38,242 nucleotides of DNA from an uncultured Hyphomicrobiales bacterium (GTDB lineage Bacteria; Pseudomonadota; Alphaproteobacteria; Rhizobiales; Beijerinckiaceae). Under the pieces are notes generated by a model. It was not told where the DNA came from. It ran no database searches and saw only the letters and a program-made list of their open reading frames with translations. The translations under genes and the position numbers were made by a program. The stretch lies in assembly GCA_903825465.1 (NCBI GenBank), contig CAIKAR010000114.1:1-38242 (forward strand), in the 5' to 3' direction. The first letter of the stretch is position 1. The number at the start of each line of letters is the position of its first letter. Positions 15,015 through 23,741 of the stretch are shown here, in pieces.

Positions 15015-15986
15015 TCAATTCAACTCGATTCCCGTGTCCGCCACCACCTTGCCCCAACGCTTCGTTTCGGACGAGATGAACGCGGCCATCTCGTCTGGAC
15101 GGTCGTTGAAAGGATTGATGCCGGCCTTTTGCAGGCGCTCGATCAAGGCGGGGTCCGCGTACACCTTCGCCACCGCGGCCGCGGTTTTATCAACAATGGC
15201 GCGCGGCGTGCCGGCTGGCGCGACAATTCCAATCCACGTCGAGATGTCGTCGAGGGCCGGCGAATGCGCCTCCACCGCCAGCGATTTCAACTCGGGCAGC
15301 GCGACCATGGGTCCGTTATTGGTCTTCGCCAGCGCGCGGAATTTGCCGGCCTGGATCAGCGGCAAGCTGGAGGCCGCGCCATCGACGATGTAGTCGACGG
15401 ATTTATTCAACAGCCCCTGAACCGTTGGCGGACTGCCCTGAAACGGGATGTATTGCGCCTGGATTCCGACCTCGCGGTTGAAGAACTCCGCCGCGAGCCG
15501 CGTGGTGATGATCCCGGCGCCGAAGTTCAGCTTGCCCGGATTGGCCTTGCCGCGCGCGATCAACTCGGCGACGCTTTTCGCTCCGTCCTCGACGCGCGTC
15601 ATCAGAAGCGACGTGTTTTTCGACAGCAGCGAGATCGGCGTGAAATCCTTTTCGGCGTCGTATGGCAGGCTTTTCATCGTCAGCGGATTGAGCACCATCG
15701 TCACGTCCATGACGACGAAGAGCGTGTAGCCGTCGGGCGCCGATTTCGCGACATGGGCGGCGCCGACGGCTGTGTTGCCGCCGGGCCTGTTCTCGATGAC
15801 GACAGGCTGTTTCCACGCGTCGCCAAGCTTGTCGGCGACCACGCGGGCGAGGATGTCGGCGGGACCGCCGGCGGGGAACGGCACGACCATCCGCACGGAT
15901 TGCTCGGGCCAGTTCGTCGCCTGTTGCGCTCGCGCGGCGGAACATCCGAAGGCCAGCGTCAAGGCGGCGGCCACAAATTTATTCAT
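15015..15986 (-). CDS. Bug-family tripartite tricarboxylate-type solute-binding protein
   Basis: A periplasmic binding protein of 323 residues with signal peptide MNKFVAAALTLAFGCSAARA, followed by the typical Bug opening WPEQSVRMVVPFPAGGPADILARVV. The ligand-site beta-hairpin VIENRPGGNTAVGAAHVAKSAPDGYTL and the helix-rich C-lobe VAKVYADPALIERLQKAGIN are also typical. Bug proteins deliver dicarboxylates, aromatic acids or amino acids to TctA/TctB membrane proteins. No TctA or TctB gene lies here, so it is an orphan. It is downstream of another solute-binding protein gene by 126 bases, and might be cotranscribed. Confidence 0.92.
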   Translation of the reverse strand: MNKFVAAALTLAFGCSAARAQQATNWPEQSVRMVVPFPAGGPADILARVVADKLGDAWKQPVVIENRPGGNTAVGAAHVAKSAPDGYTLFVVMDVTMVLNPLTMKSLPYDAEKDFTPISLLSKNTSLLMTRVEDGAKSVAELIARGKANPGKLNFGAGIITTRLAAEFFNREVGIQAQYIPFQGSPPTVQGLLNKSVDYIVDGAASSLPLIQAGKFRALAKTNNGPMVALPELKSLAVEAHSPALDDISTWIGIVAPAGTPRAIVDKTAAAVAKVYADPALIERLQKAGINPFNDRPDEMAAFISSETKRWGKVVADTGIELN

Positions 15987-16059
15987 TCATTCGCTCCGTT
16001 TATCGCGCCTTCAGGCCGCTGTTTCACAATCGCGTCCGTGATTTTGATCCGCTCGACCC

Positions 16060-16079
16060 AACCGCGGGGGCCGCGGGTT
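16060..16079. repeat. imperfect GC-rich inverted repeat between two solute-binding protein genes
   Basis: AACCGCGG and CCGCGGGTT flank GGG, giving an 8-9 bp stem with one bulged C. No U tract follows on either strand, so it is a pause or attenuation hairpin at best, not a clear terminator. Confidence 0.3.
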
Positions 16080-16112
16080 CAATCGTTCGGAAGTGATCGC
16101 GGCCGCAACCCA

Positions 16113-17135
16113 TCACCTTCCCCGGAAAATCTCGTCGAACACCTTTTGCGACGCCTTCGCCTCGTCGGCGGAGAGTTGGACGAAAATCAGCTTCTTCGCC
16201 CCCAGCCTGGCGCGCGCGTCCGGTGGATTGGACGGCGTGTCGAGCCGCGTCGGCACGCGACCGCCCATTTGCGACGAAAGGGACTGCGCCTCCTTGCTCA
16301 GCAGAAAATTCTCCGCCAGCTTCGCGGCGTTAGGGTGCGGCGCGTTCTTGTTAATTCCGACCATGCCGAACCACACCGACACAGGATCGAGCGGCAGAAA
16401 ATCGGTCGGCGCGCCCTGCTGTTTCAGGTTTGTCGTCAACATGGCGTAGTCGGTGAGCATGATCGGGTATTCGCCCGCCGCGATTTGCCGCGCCATGGCG
16501 AAATGCCCGTCGAGAACGATTGGATTGAGCGTCTTGACGATGTTTTCCAACAGTTTACGCCCGTTGTCGCGGCCATAGAACCGGAAGATCGCCTCCATCC
16601 ATTCGCGGTCGGTGCCCTCGATGACCGTCTTCCCCTTCCATTCCGGATGCTTGAGGAAGTCGTCGTAGGTTCGCGGCAGATCTTCTTGCTTGACGAGATT
16701 GGTGTTGTACTGCGGCGCGTTGTAGCCGGCGTAGGCGCCGTACCAGCGCTTCCCCGGGTCGCGCGCCTCGGGCATGATGTCCTTCGCCAGCGGCGGCTCC
16801 CATTCGAGGGTCAGCGCCGACGGAATCTGGTTCACCGATCCGGCGTTCTGCACATCCCACGACTGCTGCCCGGTACGCGCCTCGATGGCGATCTTTGCCA
16901 ACATGGGCCCTTCGGCGTTGCGGACGTAATTGACCTTGATGCCGGTGGCGTCCTCGTAAAGTTTCCACAGCGGCAGCCCCTCCTGCTCGTTGGTGGAGGA
17001 ATAAACGGTCAGTTGCCCCTCGGCTTTGGCCGCGGCGAGAATTTCAGGGATGAGCCACGAAGGGTTCTGCTGGGCGCCGGCTGGCGCCTTAACCGCGACA
17101 AGGAGCAATATCGCTGTGGTTGCGGCGCGAAGCAT
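16113..17135 (-). CDS. periplasmic ABC-transporter solute-binding protein (Fe3+/polyamine-type fold)
   Basis: A 340-residue exported binding protein. The start at 17135 has the ribosome-binding site GGGGAGGTTGTCC, and the signal peptide is MLRAATTAILLLVAVKAPAGA, cut before QQNPSW. The mature part has LTVYSSTNEQEGLPLWKLYEDATGIKVNYV in the N-lobe, KGKTVIEGTDREWMEAIF, and the C-lobe GINKNAPHPNAAKLAENFLLSKEAQ, which is the conserved extracellular solute-binding pattern. Ligand unknown. It is the second such protein in the window without permease genes. The 78-residue unknown gene is 62 bases upstream. Confidence 0.9.
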   Translation of the reverse strand: MLRAATTAILLLVAVKAPAGAQQNPSWLIPEILAAAKAEGQLTVYSSTNEQEGLPLWKLYEDATGIKVNYVRNAEGPMLAKIAIEARTGQQSWDVQNAGSVNQIPSALTLEWEPPLAKDIMPEARDPGKRWYGAYAGYNAPQYNTNLVKQEDLPRTYDDFLKHPEWKGKTVIEGTDREWMEAIFRFYGRDNGRKLLENIVKTLNPIVLDGHFAMARQIAAGEYPIMLTDYAMLTTNLKQQGAPTDFLPLDPVSVWFGMVGINKNAPHPNAAKLAENFLLSKEAQSLSSQMGGRVPTRLDTPSNPPDARARLGAKKLIFVQLSADEAKASQKVFDEIFRGR

Positions 17136-17197
17136 GGACAACCTCCCCAAGCGCTCGTGCGCGCCCAAGTCCATCGTCCGATTCCCCCGGACTTCTG

Positions 17198-17434
17198 TCA
17201 ATCAGGCGAATTGGCAAGCCGCTGGCGGTTCGCGGCGCGCAGCCTTACTTTGAAGCGCGCGAAATACGACACGATTGCGTCATCCGACATGCCGAGGTCG
17301 TTCAAAATCGCCAACGTGGCCCAGAGATTAGTCGAGCCTTCCGGCATCACGAGATGTCCGGCGTCGAACGTTGCGCCAACGACCGTCGTCTCCGACAGCG
17401 TTTGCGCCCGGATGCTGGCAATCGCCGTCATCAT
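17198..17434 (-). CDS. small protein of 78 residues, unknown function
   Basis: Two adjacent ATG codons (17434 and 17431) follow a strong GGAGGAGG about 5 bases upstream, so translation is well supported. The product is soluble with no membrane segment. It has the segment TTVVGATFDAGHLVMPEGSTNLWATLAILNDLGMSDDAIVSYFARFKVRLRAA, compact enough for a small folded domain, and ends in a basic stretch. I do not recognise a family. It is upstream of the solute-binding protein gene, 62 bases away, on the same strand. A short perfect inverted repeat GGCTTG-AAA-CAAGCC lies upstream at 17455-17469. Confidence 0.62.
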   Translation of the reverse strand: MMTAIASIRAQTLSETTVVGATFDAGHLVMPEGSTNLWATLAILNDLGMSDDAIVSYFARFKVRLRAANRQRLANSPD

Positions 17435-17672
17435 GTCGCCTCCTCCCGCGCATTGGCTTGAAACAAGCCTTCCCAACCGGTGTATCCTAAAGGGGCCAGC
17501 GTTATACGCGTCGGAAAGTCCAAAGGTTCCCGACAAAGTTCAAAATCCCGCGAGAGCGGCGCCGCGGCGCACAATGGCCCCGACTTGTGGCGGCGCGTCC
17601 CCGCCATGTAAGGTCGCGGCCCAGCCGGCCGCTTCCGCGGGCGCGTTAATGGCCAGTAGCGAGTGCGTGTAG

Positions 17673-19955
17673 ATGTCCGCAGAGAAAACCGTGCCGCCAA
17701 AGCGCCCCGTCATCACCGACCAAGAAGCGCTCGATTTTCATTCCCGCGGCAGGCCCGGCAAGCTCGAAATCCTCGCGACCAAACCCATGGCGACGCAGCG
17801 CGACCTATCGCTCGCCTATTCGCCGGGCGTGGCCGTGCCGGTGCTTGCCATCGCCAAAGACCCGGCGCTCGCCTTCGATTACACGGCAAAGGCCAACCTT
17901 GTCGCCGTGATCTCCAATGGCACGGCCATTCTGGGGCTCGGCAATCTCGGCGCGCTGGCGTCCAAGCCCGTCATGGAAGGCAAGGCGGTGTTGTTCAAGC
18001 GCTTCGCCGACATTGATTCCATCGATCTGGAAGTTGCGACCGAAGACCCCGACGAATTCATCGCCGCCGTGCGGCACCTCGCGGGTTTCGGCGGCATCAA
18101 CCTCGAGGACATCAAGGCGCCGGAGTGCTTCATCATCGAGCAGCGGCTGCGAGAACTGATGGATATTCCGGTCTTCCACGACGACCAGCACGGCACGGCG
18201 ATCATCTCGACCGCCGGCGTTATCAACGCCTTGGAACTGACGGGCCGGGACATCAAGAAAACGAAGCTCGTCTGCAACGGGGCCGGCGCGGCGGGAATCG
18301 CCTGCCTCGACATCGTCAAGGCGGTCGGCTTCGCGCCGGAAAACGTCATTCTCTGCGACACCAATGGAGTCGTCTACGAGGGCCGCGAAAAAGGCATGAA
18401 TCAGTGGAAGTCGACGCACGCCGTCAACACCGCGAAGCGCACGCTCGCCGAGGCCATGGAAGGCGCCGACATCGTGTTCGGCCTGTCTGTGAAAGGCGCC
18501 TTCACGCCCGAGATGATCAAGTCAATGGCGCCGAATCCGATCATTTTCGCGATGGCCAACCCCGATCCCGAGATCACGCCGGAGGAGGTCGCCGCCATTC
18601 GCGACGACGCCATCATGGCGACCGGGCGTTCGGACTACCCGAACCAGATCAACAATGTTCTCGGGTTCCCCTACATCTTCCGCGGCGCGCTCGACGTGCG
18701 CGCCACCACCATCAACATGGAGATGAAGATCGCGGCGGCCCGCGCGCTGGCGGCGCTCGCGCGCGAGGACGTGCCCGACGAGGTCGCCGCCGCCTATCAG
18801 GGAGCGCGTCCACGTTTTGGCCGCGACTACATCATTCCCGTGCCGTTTGATCCCCGTCTAATCAGCGTCGTGCCCGCCGCCGTCGCGAAAGCCGCGATGG
18901 AGACAGGCGTCGCCCGCAAGGAAATCAAGGACGACAAGGCCTATCGGGCGCAGCTCTCGGCCCGTCGCGATCCCGTCGCCGGGGCTTTGCAGCGTGTCTT
19001 CGAAAGCGTGAGGCGCAATCCCAAGCGGGTGGTTTTCGCCGAGGGCGAGGAGGAGCAGGTGCTGCGCGCGGCGGTCGCCTTCGTCAACCTCGGCCTGGGC
19101 TCGGCGTTGCTTATCGGCCGCGAGGAGCGCGTGCGCGACAACGCCAGGGCGGCGGGCCTGGACATTTCCGATCCGCACATCGAAATCCACAACGCGCGGT
19201 TGTCCGCGCACAACGACATGTACGCCCAGTTTTTGTACGAGCGCCTGCAGCGGCAGGGCTATCTGCTGCGCGATTGCCAAAGGCTGATCAACAACGACCG
19301 CAACACCTTCGCCGCGGCGATGGTGGCGCGCGGCGACGCCGACGCCATGGTGACGGGCGTGACGCGCAACTTTTCCGTCGCGCTGGAAGAGGTGCGCCGC
19401 GTCGTCGACACGCGTCCGGGGCATCGGCTGATCGGCGCCTCGCTGGTGCTGGCGCGCTTGGGGCCCGTGCTCGTCGCCGACACCGCGATAACGGAAATGC
19501 CTACGGCGGAGGAAATCGCGCGCATCGCCATCGAGGCCGCCGGCGTGTCGCGCCGCATGGGCAACGTGCCGCGCGTCGCGCTGCTCGCCTTTTCGACCTT
19601 CGGCCATCCCGAGGGCGAGCGCGCGGCGCGCGTCAAAGAGGCTGTGCGCATTCTCGACGCGCAGCGGCTCGACTTCGAATACGATGGCGAAATGGCCGCC
19701 GACGTCGCGCTCAACCGGGACGCGATGGCCGCCTATCCGTTCTGTCGGCTGTCGGACACGGCGAATGTGCTTGTCATGCCGGCGTTTCATTCGGCGTCGA
19801 TCTCGACGAAAATGCTGCAGGAGCTTGGCGGCGCCACGGTTATCGGGCCGCTGATCGTCGGCCTCGACAAGCCCGTGCAGATCGTGCAACTCGGCGCGCG
19901 CGACAGCGATATCGTCAACATGGCGGCCCTCGCCGCGTTCAACATCGGGGGATGA
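17673..19955 (+). CDS. maeB: NADP-dependent malic enzyme with C-terminal phosphotransacetylase-like domain
   Basis: It oxidatively decarboxylates malate to pyruvate, making NADPH or feeding acetyl-CoA. The 760-residue two-domain form is standard for rhizobial malic enzymes. The N-terminal malic domain has LAYSPGVAVPVLAIAKDP (about 47-64) and FHDDQHGTAI; the Rossmann motif NGAGAAGIACLDI is at about 202-214 and FAMANPDPEITPEE binds metal and malate. The C-terminal PTA-like domain runs from about 440 to the end and lacks catalytic necessity; it binds effectors such as acetyl-CoA. The ATG at 17673 has a poor ribosome-binding site. Downstream, the Rieske oxygenase start overlaps or follows the stop by 2 bases. 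Confidence 0.95.
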   Translation: MSAEKTVPPKRPVITDQEALDFHSRGRPGKLEILATKPMATQRDLSLAYSPGVAVPVLAIAKDPALAFDYTAKANLVAVISNGTAILGLGNLGALASKPVMEGKAVLFKRFADIDSIDLEVATEDPDEFIAAVRHLAGFGGINLEDIKAPECFIIEQRLRELMDIPVFHDDQHGTAIISTAGVINALELTGRDIKKTKLVCNGAGAAGIACLDIVKAVGFAPENVILCDTNGVVYEGREKGMNQWKSTHAVNTAKRTLAEAMEGADIVFGLSVKGAFTPEMIKSMAPNPIIFAMANPDPEITPEEVAAIRDDAIMATGRSDYPNQINNVLGFPYIFRGALDVRATTINMEMKIAAARALAALAREDVPDEVAAAYQGARPRFGRDYIIPVPFDPRLISVVPAAVAKAAMETGVARKEIKDDKAYRAQLSARRDPVAGALQRVFESVRRNPKRVVFAEGEEEQVLRAAVAFVNLGLGSALLIGREERVRDNARAAGLDISDPHIEIHNARLSAHNDMYAQFLYERLQRQGYLLRDCQRLINNDRNTFAAAMVARGDADAMVTGVTRNFSVALEEVRRVVDTRPGHRLIGASLVLARLGPVLVADTAITEMPTAEEIARIAIEAAGVSRRMGNVPRVALLAFSTFGHPEGERAARVKEAVRILDAQRLDFEYDGEMAADVALNRDAMAAYPFCRLSDTANVLVMPAFHSASISTKMLQELGGATVIGPLIVGLDKPVQIVQLGARDSDIVNMAALAAFNIGG

Positions 19956-19957
19956 GG

Positions 19958-21187
19958 ATGGACGACGCGAAACCATTCGCCTGGCCCGACGACGACATTT
20001 CGCGCGTGCCCTACCAAGTTTACACCGACGCCGCCCTCTACGCGCTTGAGCAGGAGCGGATTTTCCGCGGCGCGGCGTGGAACTACGTCGGGCTCGAGGC
20101 CGAGGTTCCGAACGAGGGCGACTTCAAGACAACCTACATCGGCGACGCGCCAATCGTCGTGACGCGCGGGGCCGATGGCGTGGTCAACGTCATGGTCAAC
20201 CGCTGCGCGCACAAGGGCTCGCTTGTCTGCTTCAAACAGCGCGGCAACGCGCCTGAATTGACCTGCGTCTATCACAACTGGACCTACGGCCTCGCCGGCG
20301 AATTGACGGGCGTGGCCTTTCGCCGCGGCGTCGGCGGCAAGGGCGGCCTGCGCGCCAGCTTCGACCAAAAGGCGCACGGCTTGCGGCGGCTGCGCGTCGA
20401 GACCTATCGCGGCTTGATCTTCGCGACTTTTTCCAACGCCACTCCCGCCTTCAAGGACTACGCTGGTCCGGACATGATCGCGGCGATGGACCGCGTGCTG
20501 GTCAAGCCCCTGCGCGTGCTCGGCTACCACAGCCAAATCTTGCCGAACAACTGGAAGCTTTACGTGGAGAACAACAAGGACTCCTATCACGCGAGCCTGT
20601 TGCACGTGTTTCACAACACCTTCGGCGTCGTGCGCCCAACCATGGGCGGCGGCATCAAGCTCGGCCACGATGGCTGGCACCACCTCAGCTACACCCAGCG
20701 CGAGGCCCTCGCCGACGACCACATCGGCAAGGAGAAGGTGCGCTCGTTGCAAGAGTCCTACAAGCTGCGCGACGCCGCGATGATGGAGCACAAGCTCGAG
20801 CTTGGCGACCTCGTCACCAATTCGATTCAGACGATCTTCCCCACCCTCGTCGTGCAGCAGATCCTCAACGCGCTGGCGACGCGGCAATTGATTCCCAAAG
20901 GGCCGGACCGCAGCGAGCTGATCTGGACCATCCTCGGCTTCGAGGGGGACGATCCCGACCTCCACGAGCTCCGCCTGAAGGTGAACAACCTCGTCGGCCC
21001 CGCCGGCCTCATCTCGATGGAGGACGGCTGCGTCGGTGGCTGGGTGCAGCGCGCCGCGAAGGGCGATCCCGCCGCGCGATCCATCATGCCGATGGGCGAA
21101 GGCGTCGAGCCGAGCGAAGGCTCGCGAATCACCGAGGCCGCTGTGCGTGGCTTCTGGCGCGGCTGGCGCGCGTGCATGGGGATTTGA
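19958..21187 (+). CDS. Rieske non-heme iron oxygenase, large (alpha) subunit
   Basis: A ring-hydroxylating dioxygenase alpha subunit of 409 residues. The Rieske cluster ligands Cys83, His85, Cys103 and His106 follow the C-x-H-x17-C-x2-H pattern. The mononuclear iron region is ENNKDSYHASLLHVFHN, with Asp208 as the bridging residue and His211 and His216 as ligands; a carboxylate in SMEDGCVGGW would complete the triad. The start could also be ATG at 19952, which would overlap the malic-enzyme stop (ATGA); GGGGG before 19958 is better spaced. A beta subunit follows. Electron-transfer genes (ferredoxin, reductase) are not in the window. Substrate unknown, presumably an aromatic acid. Confidence 0.9.
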   Translation: MDDAKPFAWPDDDISRVPYQVYTDAALYALEQERIFRGAAWNYVGLEAEVPNEGDFKTTYIGDAPIVVTRGADGVVNVMVNRCAHKGSLVCFKQRGNAPELTCVYHNWTYGLAGELTGVAFRRGVGGKGGLRASFDQKAHGLRRLRVETYRGLIFATFSNATPAFKDYAGPDMIAAMDRVLVKPLRVLGYHSQILPNNWKLYVENNKDSYHASLLHVFHNTFGVVRPTMGGGIKLGHDGWHHLSYTQREALADDHIGKEKVRSLQESYKLRDAAMMEHKLELGDLVTNSIQTIFPTLVVQQILNALATRQLIPKGPDRSELIWTILGFEGDDPDLHELRLKVNNLVGPAGLISMEDGCVGGWVQRAAKGDPAARSIMPMGEGVEPSEGSRITEAAVRGFWRGWRACMGI

Positions 21188-21189
21188 GC

Positions 21190-21672
21190 GTGGACTTCGA
21201 CACGGACATGACGCTTCTCGCGCGCCTGAACGCGCTGTACGCCGCCTGGGCGCACATCGTCGACGACGACCGGCTGGAAGAACTGCCTGATCTGATGACG
21301 CGCGAGGGGGTCTACCGGGTCCAGACCCGCGAAAACCACGAGCTCGGATTGCCGCTGTCGCTCATCTATTGCGACGGCGCCGACATGCTCGCCGACCGGA
21401 TCACCGCGATGCGAACGGCCAACGTCTTCGAGCCGCACGTCTATTGCCACGCGATCTCCGCCGTGGCCGTAACCGCCCGCGAGGGCGCGGGCTGGCGCGC
21501 GCGCGGCAACTTCACGGTGGCTCGGACAATGGCGGAAGGTGAAACAATGATCTTCGCCTGCGGCCGCTACTTCGATCACGTGGTCGAAGTCGATGGCGCG
21601 CTGAAGTTCCGCGAACGCGTGGCGATCCTGGATTCCCGCAGGATCGACACGCTGCTTGTGGCGCCGATCTAG
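21190..21672 (+). CDS. ring-hydroxylating dioxygenase small (beta) subunit
   Basis: A 160-residue NTF2-like, cone-shaped subunit that stabilises the alpha trimer. LARLNALYAAWAHIVDDDRLEELPDLMTREGVYRV is the conserved N-terminal pattern and the C-terminal FRERVAILDSRRIDTLLVAPI is the typical ending. The chosen GTG at 21190 is 2 bases after the alpha stop and has GGGGA about 7 bases ahead; an earlier GTG at 21172 would overlap alpha. The pair is translated together. It converges with the aldolase-like gene after 7 bases. Confidence 0.88.
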   Translation: MDFDTDMTLLARLNALYAAWAHIVDDDRLEELPDLMTREGVYRVQTRENHELGLPLSLIYCDGADMLADRITAMRTANVFEPHVYCHAISAVAVTAREGAGWRARGNFTVARTMAEGETMIFACGRYFDHVVEVDGALKFRERVAILDSRRIDTLLVAPI

Positions 21673-21679
21673 GCGGCGC

Positions 21680-22429
21680 TCAGATTTCCCAGTCCTTGGG
21701 CACGGTGCCGTCGGTCCTCGCGCCGTCGAGATAGAAATCCCACAGTTTGTTGATGTGGCGGCCGCGCTGGAAGTACTTTTCGAACGAGGCGATGTCCTCG
21801 TCGGACAGCGGCTTCAGCTTGCCCAGCACCGCGGCGTGGTACATCGCCTGCGCGTTCTCGACGAAGTGGATGGAGTCGTTGAGCACCGCCTCGACGGATT
21901 CCGCGCAAATCACCTGCCCGTGAGCGCGGATTTGCAGGGCGTAGTGCTCGCCGAGCGTTTTCACGACGGCGCGGCCCAACTCGCCGTTGGCGACATGGGC
22001 GGGATCGGGATGCACGGGGATGCCCGACTTCCAGCGGATCGCGTGGTTCTTCACGACCTTCAACGGCACGTCTTCGACCAGCGTGAAGGAGTTCGTCAGG
22101 TCATGGTGGAAATGCGCCACCGAATTGACGTCGGCGCGGGCGCGCAGGATTTCGCCGTGCAGCGAGACTTCCGCGGGCGGACGCTGGCCCTCCGGCCCTT
22201 CAAGCACCTTGCCGTCGTAGTCGCAGACGAGAAGGTCGCCGGGGCGCAGGCCCGAGCGCGGCACATCGATTGGCTGGATGAGAAACGCCTCGCGGCCCGG
22301 CAGGCGGATCGACACATGGCCGCTGTAGCCCATGATTTTCTCGCGCACGAGAATGAGCGTGCAGGCGGCGACCTTCATGCGCAATTGCAGGTCGCTGTTG
22401 ACGCGCGAGGGCGCGGCGTGCTGGTCCAT
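21680..22429 (-). CDS. class II aldolase/adducin-family protein
   Basis: A 249-residue metal-dependent aldolase-like or decarboxylase enzyme. Features are SGHVSIRLPG near residue 37, Glu87 in PAEVSLHGEIL, and the metal-binding HFHH at 106-109, followed by GIPVHPDPAHVANGELG. Members of the family split sugar phosphates, and others decarboxylate dihydroxyphthalates after a ring-hydroxylation step. With the Rieske pair next to it, a decarboxylase role is attractive but unproven. The start at 22429 follows GGGAGGCCCAAA. Divergent from the MFS gene, with a 109-base gap. Confidence 0.87.
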   Translation of the reverse strand: MDQHAAPSRVNSDLQLRMKVAACTLILVREKIMGYSGHVSIRLPGREAFLIQPIDVPRSGLRPGDLLVCDYDGKVLEGPEGQRPPAEVSLHGEILRARADVNSVAHFHHDLTNSFTLVEDVPLKVVKNHAIRWKSGIPVHPDPAHVANGELGRAVVKTLGEHYALQIRAHGQVICAESVEAVLNDSIHFVENAQAMYHAAVLGKLKPLSDEDIASFEKYFQRGRHINKLWDFYLDGARTDGTVPKDWEI

Positions 22430-22538
22430 TTTGGGCCTCCCGGAGATTGGCGCTTTCGCGCGATGCTTTGCGCCGAACGCTGGGCCTTGTCCAGCCCCGA
22501 GCCTTGCGCCGAGCGCCGTTCCGGCGCAAACCCGGCCC

Positions 22539-23735
22539 ATGCTGAGCGGAAGTTTTTTCGAACCCCTCAAGCGCGAGCGCCGGCTCGCGCCGCTGCTGAT
22601 CATGATCGCGCTGATCATGATGGGCAACGGCGTGGTTTCGCCGATACTTTCCATCTACGCGCAGACGTTTGGCGTCGCCAGCACGCTGGTGGGCATGCTG
22701 ATCACCATCTACGGCGTCGGCCGGCTGATGGCGAACCTGCCGGCGGGCGTGCTGTCGCAGAAGATCGGCCGGCGTCCGATGCTGTTCATCGGGCCGCTGA
22801 TCGTGGCGGGCTCGTCCGCCGCCGCGGCGGTGACCGGCGATTTCAACTGGCTGCTTTTTTGGCGGCTGATCCAGGGCGTCGGCTCGGGAATCTACATGAC
22901 CGCGTCGCTCGCCGCGATCGCCGACATCTCACCGCCCGCGCACCGCGTCGGCAACATGGCGCTCTATCAAGCGGCGCTTCAGGGCGGGGCGATGATTGGC
23001 CCGGCCTTTGGCGGCTACATCGCGGCGCTGTTTGGATACGCCGCGCCATTCTGGGCGCTGATGGTCGTCGGCCTGCTGGCGTCGCTGACCGCGCTCTCCT
23101 CTTTCGAGGACACGCTGAGCAAGGCCGAAGCGGGCAAGCCGCTGCCGTCCTCGGTCGGCAAGCGCGGCATGATGACGATTCCCTTCACCGCGGTGTGCGT
23201 TCTGACCTGCGTGATCTTCTTTTCGCGCGTCGTCAGCCTTTACCAGCTCGTGCCCCAGCTCGCCGCCGAACGGCTGCACCTCGATATCGGCGTCATAGGC
23301 GCGGCGTTGACGTTTTGCGGGCTGGTGAATTTCGCCATCCTGCCCATTTCGCCATGGACGATCCAAAAATTCGGCTCGCGCGGCGTCGTCGGCGGCTCGA
23401 CGTTCTTGACCGTGTCGGGCTTGTTGCTGCTTTACGTCGCCGACACGCAAACGGTGTTCTGGCTCGCCATTCTCGTGTTTGGCATAGGCGGCGGCATATC
23501 CTATCCGGCGATTTCGGCCTTTACGGTCGGTTGTCTTCCGCGCGAGCGGTACGGCGCGGGCATGGGCATGCAACGCACCTTCGGCGACGCCGGCTTCGTG
23601 GCGGGCCCGGTGATCGCCGGCGCTCTCGACGACTTCACAGGCTCGCACACGGCCGACATCATGTTGAATTGCGCGCTGATGACCCTGGCTACGCTGGTGT
23701 TTTTGATCGCCACCGCGGGCGGTCGCACGCGATGA
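22539..23735 (+). CDS. MFS transporter, drug/substrate efflux-like
   Basis: A 398-residue, about 12-helix carrier. GVGRLMANLPAGVLSQKIGRRPML is the MFS motif A region after helix 2 and WRLIQGVGSGIYMTASLAAIAD is the helix 4-5 region. The C-terminal half has GMGMQRTFGDAGFVAGPVIAGAL. The position opposite the aldolase-like gene suggests it imports or exports the substrate or product of the Rieske cluster. The ATG at 22539 is used because the first helix begins at APLLIMIALIM soon after; ribosome-binding signals are weak (no purine-rich run). It converges on the 2OG oxygenase gene, 6 bases apart. Confidence 0.87.
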   Translation: MLSGSFFEPLKRERRLAPLLIMIALIMMGNGVVSPILSIYAQTFGVASTLVGMLITIYGVGRLMANLPAGVLSQKIGRRPMLFIGPLIVAGSSAAAAVTGDFNWLLFWRLIQGVGSGIYMTASLAAIADISPPAHRVGNMALYQAALQGGAMIGPAFGGYIAALFGYAAPFWALMVVGLLASLTALSSFEDTLSKAEAGKPLPSSVGKRGMMTIPFTAVCVLTCVIFFSRVVSLYQLVPQLAAERLHLDIGVIGAALTFCGLVNFAILPISPWTIQKFGSRGVVGGSTFLTVSGLLLLYVADTQTVFWLAILVFGIGGGISYPAISAFTVGCLPRERYGAGMGMQRTFGDAGFVAGPVIAGALDDFTGSHTADIMLNCALMTLATLVFLIATAGGRTR

Positions 23736-23741
23736 GGCTTT

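Noticed and set aside
14595-17672. 1025-residue plus-strand frame opposite the binding-protein genes
   Set aside because: A GC shadow of three minus-strand genes with signal peptides and family motifs; its sequence has no domain and a biased composition.
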